Below are positions 16,234-24,243 of a stretch of DNA of 32,322 bases, one piece after another. The stretch comes from Bacteroidales bacterium M5 (GTDB lineage Bacteria; Bacteroidota; Bacteroidia; Bacteroidales; Muribaculaceae). Each line of letters begins with the position of its first letter. Positions within the stretch are counted from its first letter, which is position 1. The notes under the pieces are model-generated. The model was given only the letters and a program-made list of their open reading frames with translations. It made no database searches and was not told the DNA's origin. Both the position numbers and the translations under genes were made by a program. The DNA is taken from the NCBI GenBank assembly GCA_001689535.1, contig LUJP01000011.1, forward strand, positions 1 through 32,322, in the 5' to 3' direction.

Positions 16234-17076
16234 TTAGAACATGTTCCAGAAAATACAGAGCAGGCCCACGACCACGCAATAGTAGGCGAACCACACGAGC
16301 TTGCCGCGTTTCACCAGCGAAATCATCCAGCGGCATGCGGCACATCCCACAACGAACGATGCCATGAAGCCTATGGCCAGCGGTGCCCAGCCTATGGCCT
16401 GGGCTGCTGCGGAGCTTCCGGCAGCCATGTCCTTGACATCGAGAAGGGCTTCGCCGAGAATGGGGATAATCACCATGAAGAAAGAGAACTGGGCCACCTT
16501 GTCGCGGCGGTCGCCAAGCATGAGTCCGGTGGCGATTGTGGTGCCTGAGCGGCTCAGGCCCGGAAGCACGGCAACAGCCTGGGCGCAGCCTATGATGAAT
16601 GCATCGCGCCAGGTTATATCATGTCCGCGTTCCTTGTGTCCCCCGGCAGCCGACTCGGAGTCGGGGCGGGTGCGAAAGGCGTAGGCGAAGTAGAGCAGAG
16701 CGGCCGTGATAAGCAGGCATACGCCCACTATCGTGAGACCGCCGCCAAAGAAGCCTTCCACCACATCCTTGAAGCAGAGGCCTACTATGGCCACAGGCAC
16801 ACAGGAGAGAAGAATTTTCAGCACGTAGTTGGTGTTGGCGTCGTTGCGGAGAGTGAAAAACGACTTGCACAGCGGCAGAAACTCGTGCCACAGTACCACG
16901 ATGGTGCTCAGCACGGTAGCCACGTGAAGCGTGAGGTCAAATTCAAGCGCATCAGCTCCCGAAAGGTCGAGGCCGAGGATGGAGCGGCAGATCTCAAGAT
17001 GGCCGCTTGAACTGATGGGCAGGTATTCGGCGAGGCCCTGCACAATGCCCATGATGAGTGCGTCGATACAGTCCAT
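16234..17076 (-). CDS. uppP: undecaprenyl-diphosphate phosphatase UppP (BacA family)
   Basis: Hydrolyses undecaprenyl diphosphate so that the lipid carrier for peptidoglycan and surface glycans can be reused; an inner membrane enzyme that also confers bacitracin tolerance. 280 residues with about eight hydrophobic segments. The first catalytic region is IVQGLAEYLPISSSGHLEI (E17, S22-S24, H26) and the second is LPGLSRSGTTIATGLMLG, both complete. It begins 3 bp after the DUF3098 gene ends. The ftsX, DUF3098, uppP, truB order is, from memory, a recurring gene order in Bacteroidetes. Confidence 0.97.
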   Translation of the reverse strand: MDCIDALIMGIVQGLAEYLPISSSGHLEICRSILGLDLSGADALEFDLTLHVATVLSTIVVLWHEFLPLCKSFFTLRNDANTNYVLKILLSCVPVAIVGLCFKDVVEGFFGGGLTIVGVCLLITAALLYFAYAFRTRPDSESAAGGHKERGHDITWRDAFIIGCAQAVAVLPGLSRSGTTIATGLMLGDRRDKVAQFSFFMVIIPILGEALLDVKDMAAGSSAAAQAIGWAPLAIGFMASFVVGCAACRWMISLVKRGKLVWFAYYCVVVGLLCIFWNMF

Positions 17077-17079
17077 GGC

Positions 17080-17388
17080 TTATTCTTCGGTGTTTTTGGT
17101 GGAACGTGATTTTCCCGACCACATGATGGCGAAGCCCATGAAGAGGAAGCCGAGGAAGGAGATGGTGGGGCCTACGACCACGCGGCGAGCCGAGAAAATG
17201 TCGGGGTTGAATTCCGTGGGCGTTGAGCCTTTGCCGGCCATGAGCACGAAGCCGAGCACAATCATAAGCCCGGCGATTGCCATGAGTATGAAATTGGTCC
17301 TCACAAGAGGAAATTGCGTTTTCGATTCTTTTTCTATTTCGCCGTCGGCCTGCGAAGCGCGGCGGATATCGGAAGGTTTTTTTGCCAT
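17080..17388 (-). CDS. DUF3098 small membrane protein
   Basis: 102 residues with a charged cytosolic N-terminus (1-28) and two hydrophobic segments (about 33-51 and 72-90) joined by a short loop containing FNPDIFSARRVVVGP. This arrangement and the position between ftsX and uppP match the Bacteroidetes family DUF3098. Its function is not known. The location suggests a link with cell envelope assembly or division, which is inference from gene order. It is almost certainly translated with uppP (3-bp gap). Confidence 0.9.
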   Translation of the reverse strand: MAKKPSDIRRASQADGEIEKESKTQFPLVRTNFILMAIAGLMIVLGFVLMAGKGSTPTEFNPDIFSARRVVVGPTISFLGFLFMGFAIMWSGKSRSTKNTEE

Positions 17389-17432
17389 AATCTGACTTTA
17401 CGGGATGTTGTTATTCTTTGGTAATCTATAGT

Positions 17433-18308
17433 TCAGAACAAGTCTTCGTAATGCTTGCGGAGGTATTTGCGGGTGGCTATCCATGAGGTGAAGGCACACA
17501 GGGCCGCGCCGGCGGCAAACATGCCTCCGACGGTCCAGGCTATCCCCTGCCATGTGATCCATTCAATCACTCCGGGACGTATATGCTCGAGATAGAACAC
17601 TGCGGCTGTCAGCACCACTGCGGCCTCCGCTGCGGCCAGAAGCCCGTGGAGGGTGCTCTCGATCACTATAGGGCGCGTTATGAAGCCATCGGTGGCGCCC
17701 ACATACTTCATGGTCTGTATGGCGAAGCGGCGCGAGTGGATGGTGAGACGCACGGTGTTGTTTATCAGCGCGAACGAGATGAGTATGAGCGCGCATGCCA
17801 TGACGGTCATTATGGCCATGGCGGTGTTGATGGTAGCGTTGACGTTGCTTACTATCGCGTCGTGCACATGCACGTCGTAAACCCACGGCAGGTCGGTGTA
17901 GGCGTTGGCCACGGCAGCTATGCTGTCGGGCGAGCTCCACGCTTCTTTCACGCTCACCTCAAATTCGGGCAGGAACGGGTTGATGCCGAGGTCGGAAAGA
18001 GCTTCGTCGCCCGCGCCCATCTCGGCTATCCAGCGGGTGCGCACTTCCTCGGCCGAACGGTATTGTACGGAGGCTGTCTGCGGAGCGGCGGAAAACACGG
18101 CTTTCAGACTGTCGGGAGACAGGGCTCCAGCCTCGTCGTCGACCACCACAACGAATCCCAGCCTTTCACGCAGGTCGGTGGTCACATGGCGTGCGGTGAA
18201 GGCGGTAAGTCCCATCGTGCCGAGAATCAGAAGCACCAGCGCCACACTCACAATCGAGATGGCCCGGGCGCCCCTTACGGCTTTTGATGTAGGTATTTTA
18301 TTTTGCAT
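17433..18308 (-). CDS. ftsX: cell division ABC transporter permease FtsX
   Basis: With FtsE, FtsX relays a divisome signal to periplasmic peptidoglycan hydrolases. 291 residues: a short cytosolic N-terminus, a first membrane segment (about 19-38, ISIVSVALVLLILGTMGLTA), an extracytoplasmic domain to about 165, then three membrane segments in the FtsX/MacB-type permease domain. The cytosolic loop VRLTIHSRRFAIQTMKYVGA and ATDGFITRPI are family hallmarks. I chose the ATG at 18308 (MQNKIPTS): a -7 box at 18364-18371 puts the transcript start near the other candidate ATG at 18362. ftsE is not in the window; it is often unlinked in this phylum. It is the first gene of the operon. Confidence 0.92.
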   Translation of the reverse strand: MQNKIPTSKAVRGARAISIVSVALVLLILGTMGLTAFTARHVTTDLRERLGFVVVVDDEAGALSPDSLKAVFSAAPQTASVQYRSAEEVRTRWIAEMGAGDEALSDLGINPFLPEFEVSVKEAWSSPDSIAAVANAYTDLPWVYDVHVHDAIVSNVNATINTAMAIMTVMACALILISFALINNTVRLTIHSRRFAIQTMKYVGATDGFITRPIVIESTLHGLLAAAEAAVVLTAAVFYLEHIRPGVIEWITWQGIAWTVGGMFAAGAALCAFTSWIATRKYLRKHYEDLF

Positions 18309-18363
18309 CAGGCTTATAGACGTTTTTGAGCCGCAGAAAGGGCATAGTAGTCTAAATATCATG

Positions 18364-18371
18364 CAAAATTA
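18364..18371 (-). promoter_or_regulatory. -7 box of the ftsX operon promoter
   Basis: CAAAATTA on the plus strand reads TAATTTTG on the minus strand. It predicts a leader of about 50 nt before the ATG at 18308. No clear TTTG occurs 19-21 bp upstream; one occurs at 13 bp. Confidence 0.5.
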
Positions 18372-18411
18372 CGCATTTTCCCCGCAAAATCAGCCAGGTT
18401 TCTTGGAATTA

Positions 18412-18456
18412 TTATAAATATTATAAATCTTATATTTTTTATAAGTCTTATAATAT
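18412..18456. repeat. AT-rich array of five 9-bp units
   Basis: Five contiguous nonamers, consensus TTATAAGTC on the plus strand (GACTTATAA on the minus strand), fill the gap between the dgt stop (18461) and the ftsX promoter. The period and the GACTT core resemble the GC-richer arrays at 24648, 30480 and 31952. TTATAA is itself a palindrome, so several alternative hairpins are possible, and the array may act as a dgt terminator. Confidence 0.65.
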
Positions 18457-18460
18457 GATC

Positions 18461-19798
18461 TCAGTTGTTGATTTTCAGGCTCATGCCGTTGAGGCGGCGG
18501 AAGAGGTCGAGGGCGTAGACGTCGGTCATGCCCGAAACGTGGTCAACCACGGCCTGGAGCTTGGTGCAGAGGTCGGGCGAGTTGACTTCATACTGCTGCG
18601 GCACCTGCGAGAGGAGCAGCTGCGAGTAATTGAGCGTGGGATAGCGCACGGCCTCCACCAATTTTTCGAGCAAGAAGGAGATGATGCGCGTACCGGCCAG
18701 ATCTATGTTTACCACATCGGCCGACCGGTAGATTTTTTCCCATGAGAGGCGGTCGCAGCGGGCGTAGCCCTCGCGCTCGAGTTCGGGCATGTGGTTTATG
18801 AGCGGCCCGCTGAACTCTCCGGCAAGTATGGACTCCTCGTTTTCCACAAACACTGCAGCGCACGCTTCCACAAGTGCCCCTATCACGGCCGAGCGCAGAT
18901 AGGAAATCTTCTCGTTGGGGTCGGCCACGTGCTCCATTACCTCGAGCTTGCGGGCGCGCCGCTCGGGCGAGAAGAAGCCCAAGAAGAGGTCAATCACCCG
19001 GTCGGTAGGCAGCAGCCCGAGCTTGTGGGCGTCCTCTATGTCCATCACCTCGTAGCAGATGTCGTCGGCCGCCTCCACGAGATACACAAGCGGGTGGCGC
19101 GCGTAGCGCACTTCGCCGTTGGGGCCCGGCTTAGGCAGCATTCCCAGCTCGTCGGCCACTTTGATGAACGATTCGGCCTCCGAAGCGAAGAATCCGAACT
19201 TATTGCGGCCGTCGGCCAGAGTGGACTCGTAGGGATACTTCACTATGGAGGCGAGCATGGAATATGTCATGGCGAAGCCTCCGGGGCGGCGCCCGTTGAA
19301 CTGGTGCGTGAGCAGACGGAAAGCGTTGGCATTGCCCTCGAAGCGGGTGAAATCGGTCCACTGCCGCGGCGTGAGGCTCGACTGCAGCTCACGACCCGGG
19401 CCCTCGCTGAAGAAGCTCGAAATGGCCTTCTCGCCGCTGTGGCCGAAAGGCGGATTGCCAAGATCGTGGGCCAGACATGCAGCCGACACTATCTCGCTGA
19501 GGGCGTCGAGACGGTCAACCCACGGTTCGGAGGCATACTTGCGGCGCAGCGCAAGCGAGACCTCGCGCGCGAGCGACCGTCCCACGCACGACACCTCCAG
19601 GCTGTGCGTCAATCGGTTATGGACGAAGATGCTTCCCGGTAAAGGAAACACCTGCGTCTTGTTCTGCAGCCGCCGGAACGGCGACGAGAACACCAGGCGG
19701 TCGTAATCGCGCAGAAAGTCGCTGCGCACCCCGGCCTTCGAGTCGTGATACGACTCGAGGCCGAAGCGCTTATCGCAAATAAGCCGGTCCCACTGCAT
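18461..19798 (-). CDS. dgt: dGTP triphosphohydrolase (Dgt, HD superfamily)
   Basis: Cleaves dGTP (and in some relatives other dNTPs) to the nucleoside and triphosphate, lowering dNTP pools. 445 residues from the ATG at 19798 (MQWDRLICDKRFG), which matches my memory of Bacteroidales Dgt starts and lies downstream of a promoter-like -7 box; an in-frame ATG at 19846 would sit at the predicted transcript start. HD-domain metal ligands: H65 in HNRLTHSLEVS, H111-D112 in CLAHDLGNPPFGH, and a later Asp in YLVEAADDICYEVMDIEDA. FRRLQNKTQVFPLPG (residues 41-55) is a family motif. It is followed by the AT-rich nonamer array and then ftsX. Confidence 0.94.
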   Translation of the reverse strand: MQWDRLICDKRFGLESYHDSKAGVRSDFLRDYDRLVFSSPFRRLQNKTQVFPLPGSIFVHNRLTHSLEVSCVGRSLAREVSLALRRKYASEPWVDRLDALSEIVSAACLAHDLGNPPFGHSGEKAISSFFSEGPGRELQSSLTPRQWTDFTRFEGNANAFRLLTHQFNGRRPGGFAMTYSMLASIVKYPYESTLADGRNKFGFFASEAESFIKVADELGMLPKPGPNGEVRYARHPLVYLVEAADDICYEVMDIEDAHKLGLLPTDRVIDLFLGFFSPERRARKLEVMEHVADPNEKISYLRSAVIGALVEACAAVFVENEESILAGEFSGPLINHMPELEREGYARCDRLSWEKIYRSADVVNIDLAGTRIISFLLEKLVEAVRYPTLNYSQLLLSQVPQQYEVNSPDLCTKLQAVVDHVSGMTDVYALDLFRRLNGMSLKINN

Positions 19799-19850
19799 AA
19801 GCCGGGAGCCGTTACTAATAGATTTGTCGAGAAAATTCTGTGCCATACAC

Positions 19851-19882
19851 CAAAGATATTCATTTCACTCCAAACCGACAAG
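19851..19882 (-). promoter_or_regulatory. probable dgt promoter
   Basis: On the minus strand TATCTTTG (19851-19858) matches TAnnTTTG. CTTG (19879-19882, one mismatch to TTTG) lies exactly 20 bp upstream. The predicted transcript start is about 19845, which supports translation from the ATG at 19798. Confidence 0.55.
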
Positions 19883-19894
19883 AGATAACCTTTT

Positions 19895-20260
19895 TTACAT
19901 TGCCCCGTCTTTTATGATTGCAGCCAATGCCTTCTGGTACTCTTCGGACAATGGGACTCGGTTAAATTCCGATGTCTTATTATGTGACTTATCAAAGAAT
20001 AACAATCTTGGAAATGAATTTATGCCTAATTTTCTTTCCATATCATCTTCCGTTATACGGTAATGTATTCCACCGACTTTACGGGCATGTGCTTCCCAGG
20101 ATTTCTCATCGGAGCTTGTGTCGCATACGTAAATATGCACTATGCCTTCCCGAAGTTCATAATCGTCGATACTCATATTCATTCTCAATACTGAAAGACA
20201 GGGAGCGCACCAAGTGTTCCAGAAATCCACCACCACAGGTTTTCCGGCATGTTTTTTCAA
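19895..20260 (-). CDS. C-terminal thioredoxin-like fragment of the split TlpA protein
   Basis: 121 residues from a TTG. The sequence begins directly with KPVVVDFWNTWCAPCLSVLR, so the redox pair is CxxC (WCAPC). The cis-Pro loop follows as INSFPRLLFF near residue 80. No signal peptide is present, and the first beta strand and linker of the fold lie upstream in the same open frame. That makes the TTG an unlikely true start and this a piece of the upstream gene. If made alone it would be cytosolic and probably misfolded. Confidence 0.55.
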   Translation of the reverse strand: MKKHAGKPVVVDFWNTWCAPCLSVLRMNMSIDDYELREGIVHIYVCDTSSDEKSWEAHARKVGGIHYRITEDDMERKLGINSFPRLLFFDKSHNKTSEFNRVPLSEEYQKALAAIIKDGAM

Positions 20261-20394
20261 TACTTCCGTCAGATTAAATGATTTATGTTCAGCAGCCAGA
20301 TTGAATAATTGTTTTTTTGTCTCTTTATTCTTATTGATTTCTTCATCATACTTGAAAAGAATATCCTTTAATCCCGATTCCTGAAAATAATCGA

Positions 20395-21336
20395 CTATGT
20401 TTTTTTCTGTTTTTGGGTCAACGGTAGATTTTCATTTTCCAACTGTGATATATAGGATGTCGCCACAAATATATCCATTACCGATTCTGGTAGTTTCCCT
20501 GTAAACCGATACAATTTCCCAGCTACTTCATACTTCCACTGGGTAATATCTGACTCCCGTATTGGAGAGATGCCAAAGACGTTTAATCCCAGTAGTGAGT
20601 GAAAGAAATCAAATCTGCCCCAATAAAGCGTTGAGGTAATATCATCAAATATGCCTTTGGTACCTAAAAATGAATAAAAAACCGCAGGAACCTCGTCAAA
20701 TTCCAACCCATAGAAAGATTTTGCGTCCTTCCGATATGTCAAAATTCTGCCAACGATATATCTCCGCGTTAAGGAAGATATGAGCGGGTCAACAACACTG
20801 TCAGGAAGATTCATGTCATTCAACGCATAGACCATACGTTTCGGAAGGAGTGAATCCATCTCGAATTTCAGATATTTCTTCCAATCGGAATAGACCTTTT
20901 GGGGAGCGATGCCTCTGAAGGTCTCGAAGCGTTCAATTACATTGACTATTTTCTTACCGTCGCAAAAATCAATCCATAAAGGATTCAGGCTATCAAAATT
21001 ACCATCAGAATATTTTATAATTATTTCGGAACCTTGAAATGCCCCCAAAAACAACTCCTCTTGCTCAAATTGTTTTTTTATGGACAACCCGATTAAGGAT
21101 TTCTCTGTATCCATTGGAATTGTTGCCTTATATCTGTTGCCGTTTTTAACGAACAGAATTTCATTCCGGTCGAATTCATAGTCAAAAAATACCGGCACAA
21201 AGGCTGTTATGGAAAGAATGTCATTATTATCCGCTACTATTTCTATGCTGCAAGAACCGGATTTTATATCGTTATTTCCCAGAGTTCGGAGTATTCCTGC
21301 GAAAAGAAATAAATATAGAATAATTGTGAATTTCAT
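20395..21336 (-). CDS. N-terminal fragment of the split TlpA-like exported protein
   Basis: 313 residues, with a hydrophobic signal sequence (1-20, MKFTIILYLFLFAGILRTLG). The rest looks like a beta-rich domain to about residue 110 followed by a helical region, as in the N-terminal halves of Bacteroidetes TlpA proteins; I cannot name the domain. The frame ends LTQKQKKT at a stop reached only because of the 7-A run. If translated alone it would be an exported protein without a redox site. A -7-like box lies upstream at 21366-21373. Confidence 0.65.
   Translation of the reverse strand: MKFTIILYLFLFAGILRTLGNNDIKSGSCSIEIVADNNDILSITAFVPVFFDYEFDRNEILFVKNGNRYKATIPMDTEKSLIGLSIKKQFEQEELFLGAFQGSEIIIKYSDGNFDSLNPLWIDFCDGKKIVNVIERFETFRGIAPQKVYSDWKKYLKFEMDSLLPKRMVYALNDMNLPDSVVDPLISSLTRRYIVGRILTYRKDAKSFYGLEFDEVPAVFYSFLGTKGIFDDITSTLYWGRFDFFHSLLGLNVFGISPIRESDITQWKYEVAGKLYRFTGKLPESVMDIFVATSYISQLENENLPLTQKQKKT
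20400..20406 (-). other. homopolymer frameshift site
   Basis: Seven T on the plus strand (seven A in the coding strand). The coding frame reads CAG AAA AAA ACA TAG. One more A, or a -1 shift of the ribosome, gives AAA AAA AAC ATA and enters the thioredoxin frame. The run is preceded by G, so it is not a perfect X XXY YYZ slippery heptamer in the reading phase. Confidence 0.75.
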
Positions 21337-21365
21337 GTCGTATGGTTCGATCTCTGATTATTTTA

Positions 21366-21373
21366 CAAATATA
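21366..21373 (-). promoter_or_regulatory. possible -7 box for the TlpA-like gene
   Basis: On the minus strand TATATTTG matches TAnnTTTG, about 30 bp before the ATG at 21336. No TTTG lies at the proper distance upstream. Confidence 0.35.
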
Positions 21374-21407
21374 ATAGATTTATCGGTTCTTGTCGGCTTT
21401 AACCGCT

Positions 21408-21442
21408 AAAAAATCCGGTGTGCCAGAGAAGGGCACACCGGA
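21408..21442 (-). terminator. intrinsic terminator of the cytochrome bd operon
   Basis: Perfect 11-bp arms (21414-21424 and 21432-21442) with a 7-nt loop. Read on the minus strand the stem is followed by six T (21413-21408). It lies 27 bp past the cydB stop. Confidence 0.9.
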
Positions 21443-21468
21443 TTTTCAAACCGATTGAAGTCGGAGGC

Positions 21469-22608
21469 TCAGTATTTGTGGGAGTCTTCTTTCATTTCGC
21501 GGGAAGTGATGCCGTGGATGTCCATGCGGTTCCACACATAGGCTATGTAGGCGATCACGAAGGGGGTGATGACGGATACCCAGCTCATTACCTTGAGGGT
21601 GAAGAGCGACGACGAGCTGTTGCGGATGGAGAGCGAGGAGGAGGTGTCGAGCAGCGAGGGATAGTAGGGGGTGTCGTTGTATCCGGCCACAAAGAAGAGC
21701 GAGAGTACCACGAGCACGGTACCGATGCCCGAGAGCCACACGCCGTAGCGGGCCTTGGTAAGCGCTCCGGCGAATATGGCGTAGAGCACGGCCACGGTCC
21801 CGATGAGGAACAGCGCGAGCGCCCACCACATCTCCAGATAGTTGTGGAGATATTTGTAGTCAACCCACTCGGCCGAATGGAGTCCGGTGGTCTGCTGGCC
21901 GCGGGCGGTGAGCAGAAGAATGGTGAAGAGCACGAAGAATATGGCGAATACCAGGCCGTTCACCAGCACGCGGCGCCGGTTGCGGCGCGTGAAGTCGGCA
22001 TCGTCGCGGATGTTGAACACGAAGTATAGCGCTGCGTTGGTGCGGGCCAGGAAGAGTACGGCCACACCCAGCACGAGGTTCTTCCAGTTGAAGATGGCCT
22101 CGAAGCCGTGGGTGGGAACCCAGCTCGAGATCACGGGCGAGCCGGCATCGAGCAGGTTGGTCTTGGTGACGGTGAATTCTGCGCCGAAGAAGAACATGGC
22201 CACGGCCACGCCGAGCAGCAGGCAGCCCACGCAGCCGTTGATGAACAGGAAGCAGTCGTAGGTGCGGGTGCCGAAGAGATTGCCGGGCTTGGAGCGGAAC
22301 TCATAGCTCACGGCCTGAAGGATGAAGCTGAACAGTATGAGCATCCACAGCCAATAGGCGCCGCCGAAGCTGGTGGAGTAAAACAGGGGGAAGGAGGCGA
22401 AGAAGGCTCCGCCGAACACCACAAGGGTGGTGAACGTGAGTTCCCACTTACGTCCGAGCGAGTTGACGGTGAGGGTGCGCTGCACGTCGGTCATGCGCCC
22501 CATGAGCATAGACTGTCCGCCCTGGACAAAGAGCAGGAACACCAAGGCTGCGCCGAGCACGGCGATGAGCAGCCACCAATAATTCTGAAGACAATTCAAA
22601 AGGTCCAT
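21469..22608 (-). CDS. cydB: cytochrome bd ubiquinol oxidase subunit II
   Basis: 379 residues with about nine hydrophobic segments (first at 12-30, last near 337-357) and the CydB-type start LQNYWWLLIAVLGAALVFLLFVQGGQ. Together with CydA it forms the inner membrane quinol oxidase that reduces oxygen to water with high affinity, giving microaerobic tolerance to gut Bacteroidales. It starts 6 bp after cydA ends, so it is co-transcribed and probably coupled. A strong terminator follows the stop. No CydX-like small subunit gene was seen after it. Confidence 0.95.
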   Translation of the reverse strand: MDLLNCLQNYWWLLIAVLGAALVFLLFVQGGQSMLMGRMTDVQRTLTVNSLGRKWELTFTTLVVFGGAFFASFPLFYSTSFGGAYWLWMLILFSFILQAVSYEFRSKPGNLFGTRTYDCFLFINGCVGCLLLGVAVAMFFFGAEFTVTKTNLLDAGSPVISSWVPTHGFEAIFNWKNLVLGVAVLFLARTNAALYFVFNIRDDADFTRRNRRRVLVNGLVFAIFFVLFTILLLTARGQQTTGLHSAEWVDYKYLHNYLEMWWALALFLIGTVAVLYAIFAGALTKARYGVWLSGIGTVLVVLSLFFVAGYNDTPYYPSLLDTSSSLSIRNSSSSLFTLKVMSWVSVITPFVIAYIAYVWNRMDIHGITSREMKEDSHKY

Positions 22609-22614
22609 GGACGG

Positions 22615-24183
22615 TTATTTTTCAGAGTTGTCATAATTTTTTAGCGATCCCTTGGAAATCTGGCGCAGCATTATGCCGATTTCGGCGGCGAGGAAGGCCG
22701 TGAACACGGCTGCGAACATCCAGAAGGTGGTCTGCACGGTGCCGGCTGAGATGTCGGATATGGCGGCGGTGCAAGGCATGATGTCCTGGATTATCCAGGG
22801 CTGACGGCCCACCTCGGCCGTTACCCATCCGGCCTGGCTGCATACCCATACCACCGGGATGGAGAGCATGCCCACCCACTGTATCCAGCGGTGACGCATG
22901 AGCTGCGGACGGCGGTAGACCAAAATCAGCACAAGGGCTATCACCAGAGCCAGCAGGCCGCCGGTGAGCACCATGGTGTGGAAGGCATAGAAGGTGATTG
23001 CAACCGGCGGCACGCCTTCCTCGGGCGAGTTGAGGTAGCCGTAGCCGAAGTAGCGGTAGTTTTCCTTGAGCACGAGGGCGGCGGAATCGGCGGCGGCTGT
23101 GTTGCCGGCGGCCGAAGCGGCGTCGAAGGCGCGGAGAGCCTCATGGGCCTGCCGTCCTATGGCCATGCGCTGGGCATACGACTCGGCTTTCACGGGATTT
23201 CCTTCGGCGTCGAGCATGCGGCCTTCGATGAGGTCCTCGATGCCGGGAACGAAACCGTGGGGATTGTGGGTGGCGAGGAACGAAAGGCCGTAGGGTATGG
23301 AGATATGGAACAGATAGGGATCGGCGTCGTTCGTGGGTGTCTTTTCGGGGTTGAGTATGCCGAAGGCCACTATGCTCTGGCCGTTCTCGCCTCGGTAGAG
23401 GCCTTCCATCGCGGCAAGTTTCATGGGCTGCACGCGGGCCACGTCGACGCTCGAGCCGTCGCCCGACCAGAGCGTGAGCAGCATGCCCACGGCGGCGGTC
23501 CAGCCGCCCACTTTGATGGAGCTGAGGGCCATTGCCTCGTTGCGCCCCTTGAAAAGGAACCAGCAGCTTACACCTATCACGAATATTCCGGCTAGCACCC
23601 AGCCTGAGAACACGGCGTGGCAGAACTTATGCATGGCCACGGGCGAGAACACCACGGCCCAGAAGTTGTCCATCACATTGCGCATCTGCGCCGGATCGAA
23701 CTCCATGCCCACGGGATACTGCATCCACGCGTTGGCCACGAGAATCCAGAGCGCCGACAGCGATGCGCCTATGGCCGTGAGCCATGTGGAGGCAAGATGG
23801 AATTTCGGGCTCACGCGCTTCCAGCCGAAGAACATCACGGCTATGAACGTAGATTCCATGAAGAACGCCAGCAATCCCTCGATGGCAAGCGGCGCGCCGA
23901 ATATGTCGCCCACAAACCAGCTATAGTTCGACCAGTTGGCGCCGAACTCGAATTCAAGGATAATGCCGGTGGCCACGCCCACGGCGAAGTTGATGCCGAA
24001 GAGCAGCATCCAGAATTTTGTGATGGCAAGCCAGCGCTCGCTGCGGGTGCGGTAATAGATTGTCTCCATGATGGCTACAATCACCGAGATGCCCAGGGTG
24101 AGCGGGACAAATAGCCAGTGGTACATGGCTGTAAGGGCGAATTGCGCCCTCGACCAGTCGACCACACTGATAAGATTGTCCAT
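22615..24183 (-). CDS. cydA: cytochrome bd ubiquinol oxidase subunit I
   Basis: The haem- and quinol-binding subunit, 522 residues. Recognisable ligands: H22 (MYHWLFVPLTLG, haem b595/d site), E102 and E110 in the GAPLAIEGLLAFFMES segment, and H189 in HKFCHAVFSGW (haem b558). The quinol loop keeps the Lys and Glu of QPMKLAAMEG. FYAFHTMVLTGG lies in the C-terminal half. The Q-loop region (about residues 245-360) appears to be of the short type. It lies 60 bp after the DUF4492 gene and 6 bp before cydB. Length and motifs indicate a functional enzyme. Confidence 0.97.
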   Translation of the reverse strand: MDNLISVVDWSRAQFALTAMYHWLFVPLTLGISVIVAIMETIYYRTRSERWLAITKFWMLLFGINFAVGVATGIILEFEFGANWSNYSWFVGDIFGAPLAIEGLLAFFMESTFIAVMFFGWKRVSPKFHLASTWLTAIGASLSALWILVANAWMQYPVGMEFDPAQMRNVMDNFWAVVFSPVAMHKFCHAVFSGWVLAGIFVIGVSCWFLFKGRNEAMALSSIKVGGWTAAVGMLLTLWSGDGSSVDVARVQPMKLAAMEGLYRGENGQSIVAFGILNPEKTPTNDADPYLFHISIPYGLSFLATHNPHGFVPGIEDLIEGRMLDAEGNPVKAESYAQRMAIGRQAHEALRAFDAASAAGNTAAADSAALVLKENYRYFGYGYLNSPEEGVPPVAITFYAFHTMVLTGGLLALVIALVLILVYRRPQLMRHRWIQWVGMLSIPVVWVCSQAGWVTAEVGRQPWIIQDIMPCTAAISDISAGTVQTTFWMFAAVFTAFLAAEIGIMLRQISKGSLKNYDNSEK

Positions 24184-24243
24184 AAGAAAAAAAGTAACTT
24201 TTATATTATTGAATTTGATTATGTCGCGGTGGTAAAGCGGGGT

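Larger units (their letters stand above)
19895..21336 (-). pseudogene. TlpA-like exported thiol-disulfide protein, split by a frameshift
   Basis: Two minus-strand frames join into one protein of about 480 residues if one A is added to a 7-A run (20400-20406). The first frame (from 21336) ends at a stop just past the run. The other frame is open without a stop from the run to 19895, and has no ATG, GTG or TTG until 20260, which is already next to the thioredoxin core. Across the join the sequence reads LTQKQKK then NIVDYFQESG, which is what one expects in TlpA-family proteins of this phylum. The intact protein would be a signal peptide, an N-terminal domain of about 300 residues, a linker and a C-terminal thioredoxin domain with a WCAPC active site. 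Base composition is much more AT-rich than either neighbour. It may be a pseudogene, a slippage-controlled gene or a sequencing error. Confidence 0.8.

Noticed and set aside
17563..18287. Antisense open frames inside ftsX
   Set aside because: FtsX is supported by membrane topology and family motifs; the others are GC-rich shadows.
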